Shown piece after piece: positions 9,701 to 18,127 of a stretch of 64,000 bases of DNA (position 1 is the first letter of the stretch; each line of letters begins with the position of its first letter). The notes under the pieces were generated by a model. The model saw nothing but the letters and a program-made list of their open reading frames with translations, did not search any database and had not been told where the DNA came from. The position numbers and the translations under genes were made by a program. The DNA lies in NCBI GenBank assembly GCA_963976395.1, contig CAXBLG010000009.1, positions 15,588-79,587 on the forward strand. Reading direction: 5' to 3'. Source of the stretch: UBA11612 sp963976395. GTDB lineage: Bacteria > Pseudomonadota > Alphaproteobacteria > Rhodospirillales > Rhodospirillaceae.

Positions 9701-11351
9701 CCTGGCTGAAATTTTGTCTGAAGAAGTGATGTAGGCCACGATAGTTTTCGGACAGCACAGCCAAGGGACCGTCGTCGCCCATCGAACCAATTGCTTCTTT
9801 GGCGTCGACTATCATCGGATGAAGGACAAGTTCGAGATCCTCCATGGTGAGACTGTAGGCGCCCTGGCGCCGCACCAATTCTTCTTTGGTGAACGCGGGC
9901 TTGGGGAGTTTGCTTGCCTTGATGATGGAATCGAGATGAGTGGTGTTCTTCATCCACTCGCCATAGGGATGCTTCGAGGCAAGGTTGTCCTTGATTTCCT
10001 TGTCGTGAAAAAACACGCCCTCTTTCAAATCGACGGCGATCATTTGACCGGGGCCGAGCCGGCCTTTTTCGATAACGTCGGCGTTCGGAATTCGCACCAT
10101 GCCGGTCTCGGATCCGACAACGAGAATTCCGTCCTTCGTTAGGGTGTAGCGCATGGGGCGCAATCCGTTGCGGTCCATATAGGCCAGCACCCAGCGACCG
10201 TCTGTTGCGCACATGGCTGCCGGGCCATCCCAAGGTTCCATGACCGCGTTGCAGTAGGCAAACAAATCCCGATGATTGTCCGGCATGACCGCATTTTGGC
10301 CTATGCTCTCGGGCACAAGCAGACAGCGTGTCATCGGGGCCGAGCGGCCTGCGCGGCACAACAATTCGAACACGGCGTCGATGGCGGCTGAGTCGGAGCT
10401 TCCCGGCTGGATGACGGGCTTTAGTTCCTCAATCGTGTTGCCGAAAGAGGGGTGTTCCATGCGGCATTCGTGCGATTTCATCCAATTGACATTGCCGAGA
10501 AGAGTGTTGATTTCTCCGTTGTGCGCCAGCGCGCGGAACGGCTGCGCCAACCACCAGGTCGGGAAAGTATTGGTGGAGTAGCGTTGGTGGTAAATGACAA
10601 AGGACGATATGAAACGCGCGTCCAGAAGATCGGGATAAAACGACGTTAGCTGCTCGGCGAGGAACATTCCTTTGTAGATGATTGAGCGTGAAGACAGCGA
10701 GCAGATATAGAAATCGCGGACATGTTCCTCTGAAACCCGCTTCTCGATGCGCCGGCGGACCAAATACAGATCACGCTCCAATTCTTCGCCGGTGAGGCCG
10801 CGCCGATTGGAAATCATGATCTGTTCAATTTCCGGGCGCGTCGCATTAGCTTTTTCGCCAATAATCGAAATGTCCACGGGCACTTGTCGCCAGCCGTAGA
10901 TGTAATAATCGGCGTTTAGAATTTCGCTTTCGACGATGGTCCGGCAGGTTTCTTGTGCGCTTAAATCGGATTTGGGCAAAAACACCATGCCAACGCATAG
11001 GATTTCCGAGTCGTTTACTTCGTGACCGGTGCGGCTTACATGCTCGCGGAAAAAATCCTGGGGAACTTCCAAATGTATGCCGGCTCCGTCCCCGGTCTTG
11101 CCGTCGGCATCGACTGCACCCCGGTGGTATAGAACTTTAAGGGCTTCAATACCGGCTTCGACAACCCGGCGGCGAGGTTTGCCGTCCACGGCAACAACCA
11201 TGCCCACGCCGCAGGCGTCGTGCTCTTGAGCGGGATCATAGGCGTGCGCCGCCGTAAGCTTGTCGACATTGGCGCGATAATTCGCGACAAAGGTTTCACC
11301 GCTTTCAAGGATGTCGGAAGTCATGTTGGTGTCATCATCACGCATGGCCAT
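6771..11351 (-). CDS. gltB: Glutamate synthase (NADPH) large subunit
   Basis: The 1526-residue large subunit of GOGAT, which with GltD makes two glutamates from glutamine and 2-oxoglutarate, the core of ammonia assimilation. After a propeptide of about 46 residues the class II amidotransferase begins at Cys47 (DACGVG), which becomes the N-terminal nucleophile on cleavage. The FMN-binding synthase domain follows, with the iron-sulfur cysteines in GCIMVRQCHSNTCPVGVC, and the C-terminal glycine-repeat beta-helix (GSCGQSLGAF onwards). ATG at 11351 or the in-frame ATG at 11345, which has better spacing to an AAAAGG site, could start it. It lies 24 bases downstream of gltD in one operon. Confidence 0.97.
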   Translation of the reverse strand: MAMRDDDTNMTSDILESGETFVANYRANVDKLTAAHAYDPAQEHDACGVGMVVAVDGKPRRRVVEAGIEALKVLYHRGAVDADGKTGDGAGIHLEVPQDFFREHVSRTGHEVNDSEILCVGMVFLPKSDLSAQETCRTIVESEILNADYYIYGWRQVPVDISIIGEKANATRPEIEQIMISNRRGLTGEELERDLYLVRRRIEKRVSEEHVRDFYICSLSSRSIIYKGMFLAEQLTSFYPDLLDARFISSFVIYHQRYSTNTFPTWWLAQPFRALAHNGEINTLLGNVNWMKSHECRMEHPSFGNTIEELKPVIQPGSSDSAAIDAVFELLCRAGRSAPMTRCLLVPESIGQNAVMPDNHRDLFAYCNAVMEPWDGPAAMCATDGRWVLAYMDRNGLRPMRYTLTKDGILVVGSETGMVRIPNADVIEKGRLGPGQMIAVDLKEGVFFHDKEIKDNLASKHPYGEWMKNTTHLDSIIKASKLPKPAFTKEELVRRQGAYSLTMEDLELVLHPMIVDAKEAIGSMGDDGPLAVLSENYRGLHHFFRQNFSQVTNPPIDSLRETRVMTLNTRLGNLGNILDEAPDQCELLQLSSPMLTTMQFNAMRKYMGDAAGNIDCTFDVNGGEDALREAIARIQAEAEEAVRAGKRHLVLSDEAIGPNRAPIPMILAAGSVHTHLIRQKLRTFTSINVRSGECLDVHYFAVLIGVGATTINAYLAEEAISDRHRRDLFDDMSLDECLQRYQKAVGDGLLKVMSKMGISVISSYRGGYNFEAVGLSRSLVAEFFPGMTSRISGIGLPGLQKKVLAQHKKAFGSNVVALPVGGFYRYRARSGEVHGHDGQLIHILQSAVEHDAYATYQKYSEGVRKLPPIHLRDLLDFRKVAKPIAPEQVESTTEIRKRFVTPGMSLGALSPEAHGTLNIAMNRIGAKSDSGEGGEDRARYKPFSNGDNANSAIKQIASGRFGVTAEYLNQCREIEIKVAQGAKPGEGGQLPGFKVTAEIATLRHATEGVMLISPPPHHDIYSIEDLAQLIYDLKQINPQARVCVKLVARTGIGTIAAGVAKANADVILVSAHSGGTGASPQTSIKHAGLPWEMGLTEVHQVLTLNRLRHRVVLRTDGGLKTGRDIVIAAMMGAEEFGIGTTSLIAMGCIMVRQCHSNTCPVGVCTQDSELRKKFTGTPEKVVNLFSFLGEEVRDILADLGVRSLAEVIGRTDLLHQVSRGAAHLDDLDLNPLLVMPDAGGLPTHNTVIGRNEVAEGIDEQMIADARPLLEEGEKMQLTYNIRNVHRATGTKLSHMIVKKYGMDGLQPGHVTVRLRGSCGQSLGAFAVQGLKLEVWGDSNDYVGKGLSGATIVIRPTTSSAFRWADNTIIGNTVLYGATSGKLFAAGQAGERFCVRNSGAVTVIEGCGSNGCEYMTGGTAVILGQVGANFAAGMTGGMAFIYDRDGLFEHRVNTESVIYQRIGVGHYETLLRNLVMEHHKETSSPWAELLLVNWDREVRNFWQVVPKEMLKRLEVPVTREKPQQLEA

Positions 11352-11375
11352 ACCTTTTCTTCGAGAGGCCTAAAT

Positions 11376-12833
11376 TTAAGACGCTACTTTCAGTCGCTGC
11401 GGCTCCTCGGCCGTCTGCGCCTGAAGGTGGCGGTGAATGCTGGCGGCAGCGTCGCGGCCGTCGCGAATGGCCCAGACCACGAGCGAAGCGCCCCGCACGA
11501 TGTCACCAACCGCGAAAACTCCGTCCATAGTCGTCATGAGTGTGCGGAAATCTGTTTTCAAAGTGCCCCAACGTGTTACGCCAAGTGCCGGTTCATCGAA
11601 CATGACGGGCAAGTCTTCCGGGTCGAAACCCAGCGCGGCTATAACCATGTCCGCAGGGACGACAAACTGTGAGCCTTCAATCTCTTCGGGTTTGGCGCGG
11701 CCGGAGATATCGGGTGTGCCAAGACGCATGCGAACGGCCCGCACACCGGTGGCATCGTTATCACTGTCGTGCAGGATGGCTTCGGGCGCAGACAGCCAAA
11801 GGAATTCAACGCCTTCTTCAACGGCATTGGCCACTTCCCGCTGCGATCCCGGCATGTTGTCGCGGTCGCGGCGATACAAACATTTTACGGACTTGGCGCC
11901 TTGGCGTATGGCCGTGCGCACGCAGTCCATGGCGGTGTCGCCTCCGCCGATAACTACGACATTCTTTCCGGCCGCATTTAAAAGACCGGTGTCGAAATCG
12001 GCGACTTTATCGCCCAGGTCTTTGCGGTTGGAGGCGGTGAGATAGGTCATCGCTGCGAGGACACCATTAGCGCCTGCGCCAGGACAGGCGAGTTCGCGGG
12101 CTTTGTAAACTCCGGTTGCCACCACAACGGCGTCGTGTTTCGCCCGCAGGTCGGCAAAGCTGATGTCTTTGCCGATTTCCACATTGCGATGAATGACGAT
12201 TTTGGAGTCTTCAAGTAGCGTGACGCGGCGTTCGACAACCTCTTTCTCAAGCTTGAATCCGGGAATGCCGTAAATCATGAGGCCGCCCGCGCGGTCGTAG
12301 CGGTCGTATATCTCGACTTGATATCCGAGCTTGCGAAGTTCCTCCGCCGCGGCCATTCCGCCGGGGCCGGCGCCGATAACTCCTACCGAAGCGGTGAGTT
12401 CTTTCTCCGGTTTGACAGGCTTAACCCAGCCCTTCTCCCAGGCCATGTCGGTGATGTATTTTTCAACGGCGCCGATTGTTACGGTGCCGTGGGTCGATTG
12501 CTCCAGAACGCAAGAGCCTTCGCACAGGCGGTCCTGCGGGCAGATGCGGCCGCAGACCTCAGGCATGTTATTGGTCGCCGCCGACAGGGCATAAGCTTCC
12601 TCAAGCCGACCCTCAGCGGTGAGTTTCAGCCAGTCGGGTATGTTGTTTTGGACGGGGCAGTGGACCTGGCAAAAGGGAATCCCGCATTGCTCGCACCGCG
12701 AGGCTTGATCGCCAGCGTCTGCTTCGGCCCATTCCTCATAAATCTCGTTGAAGTCTTTACGCCGGGTGTCGCCAGCCCGTTTAGGGGGCATGGCCTGATC
12801 CAGGCGAACAAACTGCAGCATCTTCCGTCTCAT
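11376..12833 (-). CDS. gltD: Glutamate synthase (NADPH) small subunit
   Basis: The 485-residue small subunit passes electrons from NADPH through FAD to GltB. The N-terminal four-cysteine clusters (CEQCGIPFCQVHCP and CGRICPQDRLCEGSC) bind 4Fe-4S centres; two Rossmann motifs follow (GVIGAGPGGMAAAEEL for FAD, VVVIGGGDTAMDC for NADPH). The frame is open to a GTG 35 codons further upstream, but the internal ATG (MRRKMLQFVRLDQ) has a GGGAGGAG site just upstream and matches the usual family start. The order gltD-gltB is common in alphaproteobacteria. Confidence 0.95.
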   Translation of the reverse strand: MRRKMLQFVRLDQAMPPKRAGDTRRKDFNEIYEEWAEADAGDQASRCEQCGIPFCQVHCPVQNNIPDWLKLTAEGRLEEAYALSAATNNMPEVCGRICPQDRLCEGSCVLEQSTHGTVTIGAVEKYITDMAWEKGWVKPVKPEKELTASVGVIGAGPGGMAAAEELRKLGYQVEIYDRYDRAGGLMIYGIPGFKLEKEVVERRVTLLEDSKIVIHRNVEIGKDISFADLRAKHDAVVVATGVYKARELACPGAGANGVLAAMTYLTASNRKDLGDKVADFDTGLLNAAGKNVVVIGGGDTAMDCVRTAIRQGAKSVKCLYRRDRDNMPGSQREVANAVEEGVEFLWLSAPEAILHDSDNDATGVRAVRMRLGTPDISGRAKPEEIEGSQFVVPADMVIAALGFDPEDLPVMFDEPALGVTRWGTLKTDFRTLMTTMDGVFAVGDIVRGASLVVWAIRDGRDAAASIHRHLQAQTAEEPQRLKVAS

Positions 12834-13123
12834 ATGCGGGCTCCTCCCGTCGTTAATCCCATGATCCGCTCTCCCGGCGGTCAGGGTTGAATTTCGATAG
12901 CATCTGGTCGTGGTTCGCAGTACGCGCCGGCGACTCACTGCGAAGGTTCGGTTCCTTGGGCGAGTGTGGTGTCGCCGATTGGGACTTGCTCGGTACTAAG
13001 TGTGCTGGAGCGATCTGACGTGATGCGGCGACCCTGATCCCTGTATCTGAGCGCTCAAGCTTTTTACTCGGCGGGAACTTATCAGCCTTGACCCATTGAT
13101 ATCTAGGGAAATCATCAAATTAG

Positions 13124-13138
13124 GTCAGTATTACTGAC
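13124..13138. promoter_or_regulatory. Palindrome abutting a TATAAT box
   Basis: GTCAGTA and TACTGAC arms separated by one base form a 15-base palindrome that ends exactly where a TATAAT hexamer begins (13139-13144). A repressor bound here would cover the promoter core. No -35 match is obvious, so the promoter itself is tentative. Confidence 0.45.
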
Positions 13139-13205
13139 TATAATAATTCAATACAATGATCGAAACAAAATGAAAGCGCGGTTTTTGACGGCGCATACCG
13201 CTATA

Positions 13206-13227
13206 TTAGTAACCACATGGTTACTAA
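13206..13227. promoter_or_regulatory. Perfect 22-base palindromic operator-like site
   Basis: TTAGTAACCA and TGGTTACTAA arms are separated by CA, about 77 bases before the GTG of the UppP-like gene. The symmetry and arm length are those of a homodimeric regulator site. No regulator gene is adjacent, so the cognate protein is unknown. Confidence 0.6.
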
Positions 13228-13303
13228 ATGTGGCGTCTCGGGACTCTAGAAGTCTTGATAGCCCTGCTGTATGATTTTTTAGGGCAAGGGGTGGACTGTT
13301 AAA

Positions 13304-14110
13304 GTGGCATTGGCACAAGATATTGTGTTGGCGATTCTTCAGGGAATTGCCGAAATCCTTCCGATAAGTTCCACCGCGCACGGCGCTCTCCTCGAGTCGG
13401 CCGTCGCTTGGTCTATGCCGACCCCTATATTTCATATGGCTGTTCGTACTGGCGTGCTCCTGGGGGTCACGGCCTATTTTTGGCAGGATATCTGGGCCAT
13501 GGCGACCGGAGTGGCCAGGGTTCTCAAAGGCAAACGGGATGCGGATGCGCGGCTTGCCGGACAAATTTTGACGGCGACCGTTACGGTTTTGACCCTTGGG
13601 TTTTTAATTACGCGGTACGTTGAATTCGGTCCGCACTCCCTCGCGGCCATAGGCTGGGCCATGATTGTAGGCGCAGCTGTGCTGTTTGCATTCGATCACA
13701 TGAGCATGACCGTCAAGCGGGTAGAGCACGCCACTTTTTTGGACGCGGCTCTCATTGGTGTCATGCAGGTCTTTGTTTTGGTTCCCGGAGTGGGGCGAGT
13801 GGTGTTGGCAATGACGATGGCCCGGGTTCTTGGCTATGAGCGCACATCGGCCGCCCGGCTATCTCTGTTACTCGGAATTCCTGTGCTGGCCGCGCTAAAC
13901 GTTCGCGATGCGTTTGAACTGGGTGTCCAGACCATCGAGGTGAGTAACGCTGATATATTGGGCGGTGTTCTCGGAATGGTGAGTGGGTTAATCGCCGTCA
14001 CCGTTCTTATGGCATGGCTGAGACGGTCCAGTTTCAAGCCGTTCGTCTTCTACCGTCTTGCTGTGGGTGGGGTAATCCTGGCGATAGCATACGGCTGGAT
14101 CAGCTTATAG
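13304..14110 (+). CDS. Undecaprenyl-diphosphatase (UppP/BacA) family membrane protein, divergent motif
   Basis: A 268-residue polytopic membrane protein of the family that dephosphorylates undecaprenyl diphosphate for reuse in envelope synthesis. The first family motif is present as LQGIAEILPISSTAHG, with Glu and His kept; the second, normally PG(T/M)SRSG, is here PGVGRVVLAM, keeping the Arg but changing both flanking serines. Start is GTG at 13304 after an AAGGGG site. Because the catalytic motif is altered it may be a paralogue rather than the main phosphatase. The stop overlaps the ribosome-binding site of the next gene. Confidence 0.75.
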   Translation: MALAQDIVLAILQGIAEILPISSTAHGALLESAVAWSMPTPIFHMAVRTGVLLGVTAYFWQDIWAMATGVARVLKGKRDADARLAGQILTATVTVLTLGFLITRYVEFGPHSLAAIGWAMIVGAAVLFAFDHMSMTVKRVEHATFLDAALIGVMQVFVLVPGVGRVVLAMTMARVLGYERTSAARLSLLLGIPVLAALNVRDAFELGVQTIEVSNADILGGVLGMVSGLIAVTVLMAWLRRSSFKPFVFYRLAVGGVILAIAYGWISL

Positions 14111-14118
14111 GAGTTGGG

Positions 14119-14748
14119 GTGGTCCAGGACGTCCAATTTTTCTTAGGACTTGGTAGTCGTTATTCATATCTTGCCTCGACTCAAATTGCGGCTCTCGAAA
14201 CTGAAACTGGCTGCTGTGTGCAATGGCTTCCGATTAAGAGCTACGAACTCATGCAGCGCCGCGGTCAGAATCCCTTTGTAACACGCAACGTTGCGGGCGA
14301 CTGCGCGGGAGCCCTCGTGTCGGGCCAATACAGCGACCACTATAGGCAAGTGGATATTCGCCGCTGGGCGGATTTTTACGGCGTGTCGTATCAAGATCCG
14401 GTTGAACCCATAATGGATGCCCAGCGCCGTACGCTTTATTGCGTTGCCGCCGAAATCCTGGGAAGGGCGGCCAGTTTTTGCCGTGCGATGTTCGAAGCGC
14501 TCTACATACAGGGTCTCGCAATTCGCGAAGACGACTGTCTCAAGATGGCGGCCGATAGCGGCGTTGATGCCGATAGGCTTCGTGATTTGGTGAATAGCGG
14601 AGATGCTGAGAAGCGACACGGCGAGATCATTGCCAGCGCCCTAGCCTTGAACGTCTTTGGGGTTCCCAGCTTCGCTGTAAACGGTGAGGTGTACTGGGGA
14701 AACGACCGAATCGTTCTACTGCGTGAGAAACTGAAATCTCTTGATTAA
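14119..14748 (+). CDS. DsbA-fold protein, 2-hydroxychromene-2-carboxylate isomerase family
   Basis: A 209-residue thioredoxin-fold protein. It opens with FFLGLGSRYSYLAS, the family's glutathione-region motif, and ends with the typical FGVPSFAVNGEVYWGNDR segment. Members isomerise aromatic-degradation intermediates or act as kappa-class glutathione transferases in the cytoplasm. I chose GTG at 14119 over the frame's ATG at 14014 because AGGAG lies five bases before it and the family motif then starts the protein. The gene is coupled to the UppP-like gene, and its stop overlaps that of the convergent NDUFA9-like gene. Confidence 0.8.
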   Translation: MVQDVQFFLGLGSRYSYLASTQIAALETETGCCVQWLPIKSYELMQRRGQNPFVTRNVAGDCAGALVSGQYSDHYRQVDIRRWADFYGVSYQDPVEPIMDAQRRTLYCVAAEILGRAASFCRAMFEALYIQGLAIREDDCLKMAADSGVDADRLRDLVNSGDAEKRHGEIIASALALNVFGVPSFAVNGEVYWGNDRIVLLREKLKSLD

Positions 14749-15746
14749 TGCCCCTTGCGAGGCGTCATACGCAATCGCTTGGTTTGCTGAAGAGGACGGT
14801 AGCGTTTCAGATAGGTAGGAATAATAGCTTCGGCTGCTGTTGGCGGGATGCCGAAAGCCTCGAGTCCAGGGAATTTGCCGCTGCAAACACTGCCGATTTT
14901 TAATTGCTTAACCTGATCAGGGGTGAGCAGGGGTTTTGGCAAAAACTGAAGAACGAGAGCCATCATTGACGCGATGAAATACGGAACGCCAATGATCCAG
15001 CGCTTACGTTGGGCCTCATTATTCACCATGGTGATAACTTCGCGCATGTCATAGACGCGCGGCCCTGCCAGCTCGTAAGTTTTGCCGGTATGGGAGTCTC
15101 CTGACACGGCCCGTGAAATCGCGGTAACGACATCTCCGACATACACCGGCTGAAATTTCGGCCCGCCACCGCCCTCGGCATGCGGAACTGTGTTTGTGAA
15201 AAACGGCACGATCGGAAAAACCTGAACCATCCAACCGAAAAGATTGAAGAAGCCGTCCTCTGCGCCAAAAACAACGCTCGGTCGTAAAATTGTTGCACCC
15301 GGAAACGCGTTTTTCACCGCTGATTCTCCAGCGGCTTTACTCTGTGCGTATTTTGAAGGTGATGCGCTGTCGGCGCCGAGCGCGGAGATCTGGACGAGGT
15401 GTTTTACGCCGGCCTTTGCGGCGGCCTTTGCGATATTCTCGGCCCCATTAATGTGGGTTGCTTGAAACGAACGCTTGCCGCTCTGATAAAGTATGCCCAC
15501 CAGATTGACGACCGCGTCGGCGCCCTGAACGGCGGCTGTCACGTTTTGCTCATTGGTAATTGAGGCGGGCACCAAAGAAATCTGTCCCACCCGCCCGGCA
15601 ACCTTCAGAAAGGCCGCTTTCTGGGTGTCCCGCACAACCACGCGCACGCGCCAGCCTTGCTCTGCCATACGGCGCACCAAGTGGCGCCCGATGAATCCTG
15701 AGCCGCCGAAGATCGTTATCAATTTTTCCGATTGTTCAGTCATCAA
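14745..15746 (-). CDS. Complex I NDUFA9-like NAD(P)-binding protein
   Basis: A 333-residue atypical short-chain dehydrogenase. The N-terminal nucleotide-binding motif is TIFGGSGFIGRHLVRR (near residues 11-26) and the SDR Tyr-Lys pair is seen in KYAQSKAAGE. The order of motifs and the C-terminal GIPPT-AEAI-P-YL region fit the alphaproteobacterial proteins annotated as complex I NDUFA9 subunit family, thought to assist respiratory complex I. No nuo gene is nearby, so a role in complex I rests on family resemblance only. Confidence 0.8.
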   Translation of the reverse strand: MMTEQSEKLITIFGGSGFIGRHLVRRMAEQGWRVRVVVRDTQKAAFLKVAGRVGQISLVPASITNEQNVTAAVQGADAVVNLVGILYQSGKRSFQATHINGAENIAKAAAKAGVKHLVQISALGADSASPSKYAQSKAAGESAVKNAFPGATILRPSVVFGAEDGFFNLFGWMVQVFPIVPFFTNTVPHAEGGGGPKFQPVYVGDVVTAISRAVSGDSHTGKTYELAGPRVYDMREVITMVNNEAQRKRWIIGVPYFIASMMALVLQFLPKPLLTPDQVKQLKIGSVCSGKFPGLEAFGIPPTAAEAIIPTYLKRYRPLQQTKRLRMTPRKGH

Positions 15747-16037
15747 TCACGTATCCGTTCTAGCCAACAAGTCTCTGTCTTTCAGTGGCATAGAACCTGT
15801 TGACTGGCAATATACCAGGGACAGGCCAGTGTGCCGGGGTGCGGCTGTCGCCGGTGGGGCTGACCCTGCAAAGCCTTGCCGGGCCTCGCATTGACAACCC
15901 CAGCGGAGCGCTGTATCCGTCTCGCCCTGTTCATGGGGCACACCGCCTTGATTTATGCGGGGCCATGATCAAAGTTTAGTGCCTAAGTGCATCGGTTCGC
16001 GGTTTTGACCCGGATCAGTGTCGCCGGGGTACCGAGC

Positions 16038-16124
<87 letters not shown>

Positions 16125-16205
16125 CCTTTTCGCTTTTAGGCTCGCGATGTCGGCGGGCCTCGTCATAGGGGCCACTCTATTGATGAAGCATGTTAGGGCT
16201 GTAAT

Positions 16206-16817
16206 TTGACCAATCATTTGCATCGTGGGGATCTCCCCGCCGGCGTTACCTTCAAAGACAGTATCGCCGTCGATACGGAGACCATGGGCTTGCGGTTACA
16301 CCGGGACCGCTTGTGCGTCGTACAGCTTTCAGCCGGTGATGGTGATGCTCACCTTGTTCAGATCATTCCAGGCACGCCGGCTTCAAACCTCGCAGAAGTG
16401 TTATCTGATCCGAAGATTGAGAAAATCTTTCACTTTGCGCGGTTCGATCTTGCGATGATCCAGAAGCACTTGGGCGTTAAATGCATGCCGGTATATTGCA
16501 CCCGTACGGCCTCGCGCCTTGTACGCACAAACTCTGATAAGCACGGTCTAAAAGACTTGTGCAGGGATCTCATCGGCGTGGAAGTCTCTAAACAGCAGCA
16601 ATCATCTGACTGGGCGGCGGAGACTCTGACACAAGAACAGATCGACTATGCTGCGTCCGATGTTCTTTATCTGCACCGCCTGAAGATCGCCCTGGAACGT
16701 CTTCTAGAACGCGAAGGTCGCAAGGATCTAGCCGACGCCTGTTTCAAGTTTTTGCCCGATCGGGCGGCGTTGGATTTGGCCGGATGGGCCGACGAAGATA
16801 TCTTCGCCCATTCGTAG
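16206..16817 (+). CDS. Short ribonuclease D-like 3'-5' exonuclease
   Basis: A 203-residue DEDD exonuclease. The Exo I motif is AVDTETMGL (near residues 21-29), Exo II includes FHFARFDLAMIQ, and Exo III is YAASDVLYLHRL. It lacks the HRDC domain of full-length RNase D, as is usual for the alphaproteobacterial form encoded just before kdsD. It probably trims 3' ends of structured RNAs. The start is TTG at 16206, which opens directly into the conserved N-terminus; no ATG is available in a suitable position. Confidence 0.88.
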   Translation: MTNHLHRGDLPAGVTFKDSIAVDTETMGLRLHRDRLCVVQLSAGDGDAHLVQIIPGTPASNLAEVLSDPKIEKIFHFARFDLAMIQKHLGVKCMPVYCTRTASRLVRTNSDKHGLKDLCRDLIGVEVSKQQQSSDWAAETLTQEQIDYAASDVLYLHRLKIALERLLEREGRKDLADACFKFLPDRAALDLAGWADEDIFAHS

Positions 16818-17107
16818 AGTCGTCCCGAAATCCATCGCGATCTTTAACTATTTGCAATTTATAAATAAATTACCGATATAGGCTGCTCGGACCGGTGGGG
16901 TGTGTTGACCCTCTTTAGGCCAAAAGCAATACTTTGCAGGTATTTTTAGTGCGCCTGCGAGGTATAGGCCTCAAATGGCAAACGCCCCATATTCCGGGTT
17001 ATGTGGAGGGCAGCCTTTAACAACAGCGTATTACGCCCCACATGGATGATACACTTCGATGCTGCCGCAACGGGTCGATCTGAACGCGGTGATAGGCAAT
17101 ACAGACA

Positions 17108-18127
17108 ATGACTATTTCGACGCCCACCTCGATGACTGCGACCAGGAAGGCCCCGCCGGTGAACTCTCAAAAAGACTCTGCAGACCGGTCCGCTGCGCGC
17201 CGTGTCCTTGATCATGCTAAGCAAGGGCTTGATGCCTTGTCGGCGGGTCTTGATGACGGCTTTATTAAAAGCCTTGATATTCTGTCGGGGGTCGAAGGCC
17301 GTGTGATTGTCTCCGGAATGGGCAAAAGCGGCCATGTCGGCGGTAAAATCGCCGCTACTTTGGCCTCAACCGGCACTCCTGCGTTTTTTGTTCATGCCGC
17401 CGAAGCAAGTCATGGCGATCTCGGGATGATTGCGACTGGCGATGCTGTACTGGCGATTTCCAATTCCGGTGAAACACCTGAATTGGCTGACCTAATTTCT
17501 TACACCCGCAGGTTTGGCATTCCTCTTGTGGCTATAACTGGACGCGCTGGTTCAAGTTTGGCCACGGCTGCAGATGCGGTGCTTCTCCTGCCGGCGGTCG
17601 GCGAGTCCTGTCCGTTGGGCTTAGCCCCAACCACATCGACCACGATGATGATCGCCCTCGGCGATGCGGTTGCGGTTGCGCTTTTAGAGCGCCGGGGGTT
17701 TACCGCTGACGACTTCAAGGTATTCCACCCCGGAGGCCAGTTGGGCCGTAAGCTTTATAAGGTGGATGATCTGATGCATGTGGGAGATGAACTCCCGCTG
17801 GTGGCGACGGATACCCCTATGGGCGAGGTCGTAATCGTCATGACTAAGAAAACCTTTGGCGTTGCGGGCGTGGTGGGCGCGGATAACCAATTGATCGGAA
17901 TTGTTACCGACGGTGATTTGCGCCGCCATATTTCCAACGGCTTATTCGATATGAAAGCCGGCGATGTCATGACCAAGGCACCAAAGACAACAGGCCGGTC
18001 GATATTGGCGGCAGAGGCTTTGCGCCGAATGAACGAATGGAAAGTCACGAGCGTTTTTGTTGTCGAAAACGGCGAACCCGTGGGCATTCTGAGAATGCAT
18101 GATGTTCTGCGCGCTGGTGCGGTCTGA
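17108..18127 (+). CDS. kdsD: Arabinose-5-phosphate isomerase (KdsD family)
   Basis: A 339-residue cytoplasmic enzyme that converts ribulose 5-phosphate to arabinose 5-phosphate, the first committed step of Kdo and so of LPS core synthesis. The SIS domain carries the sugar-phosphate motifs GMGKSGHVGGKIAATLAST and ISNSGETPEL, and two CBS domains fill the C-terminal third (HVGDELPLV onwards). It heads a coupled cluster: its TGA shares bases with the lptC ATG. The co-location with LPS transport genes supports the Kdo role rather than gutQ. Confidence 0.93.
   Translation: MTISTPTSMTATRKAPPVNSQKDSADRSAARRVLDHAKQGLDALSAGLDDGFIKSLDILSGVEGRVIVSGMGKSGHVGGKIAATLASTGTPAFFVHAAEASHGDLGMIATGDAVLAISNSGETPELADLISYTRRFGIPLVAITGRAGSSLATAADAVLLLPAVGESCPLGLAPTTSTTMMIALGDAVAVALLERRGFTADDFKVFHPGGQLGRKLYKVDDLMHVGDELPLVATDTPMGEVVIVMTKKTFGVAGVVGADNQLIGIVTDGDLRRHISNGLFDMKAGDVMTKAPKTTGRSILAAEALRRMNEWKVTSVFVVENGEPVGILRMHDVLRAGAV

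Larger units (their letters stand above)
12834..13303. other. Divergent intergenic region between gltD and the UppP-like gene
   Basis: About 470 bases without a convincing gene. It must hold the gltD promoter (minus) and the promoter of the UppP-like gene (plus). Two near-perfect palindromes, listed separately, and a TATAAT hexamer at 13139-13144 lie in its right half, where the base composition becomes clearly AT-rich. Confidence 0.6.
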
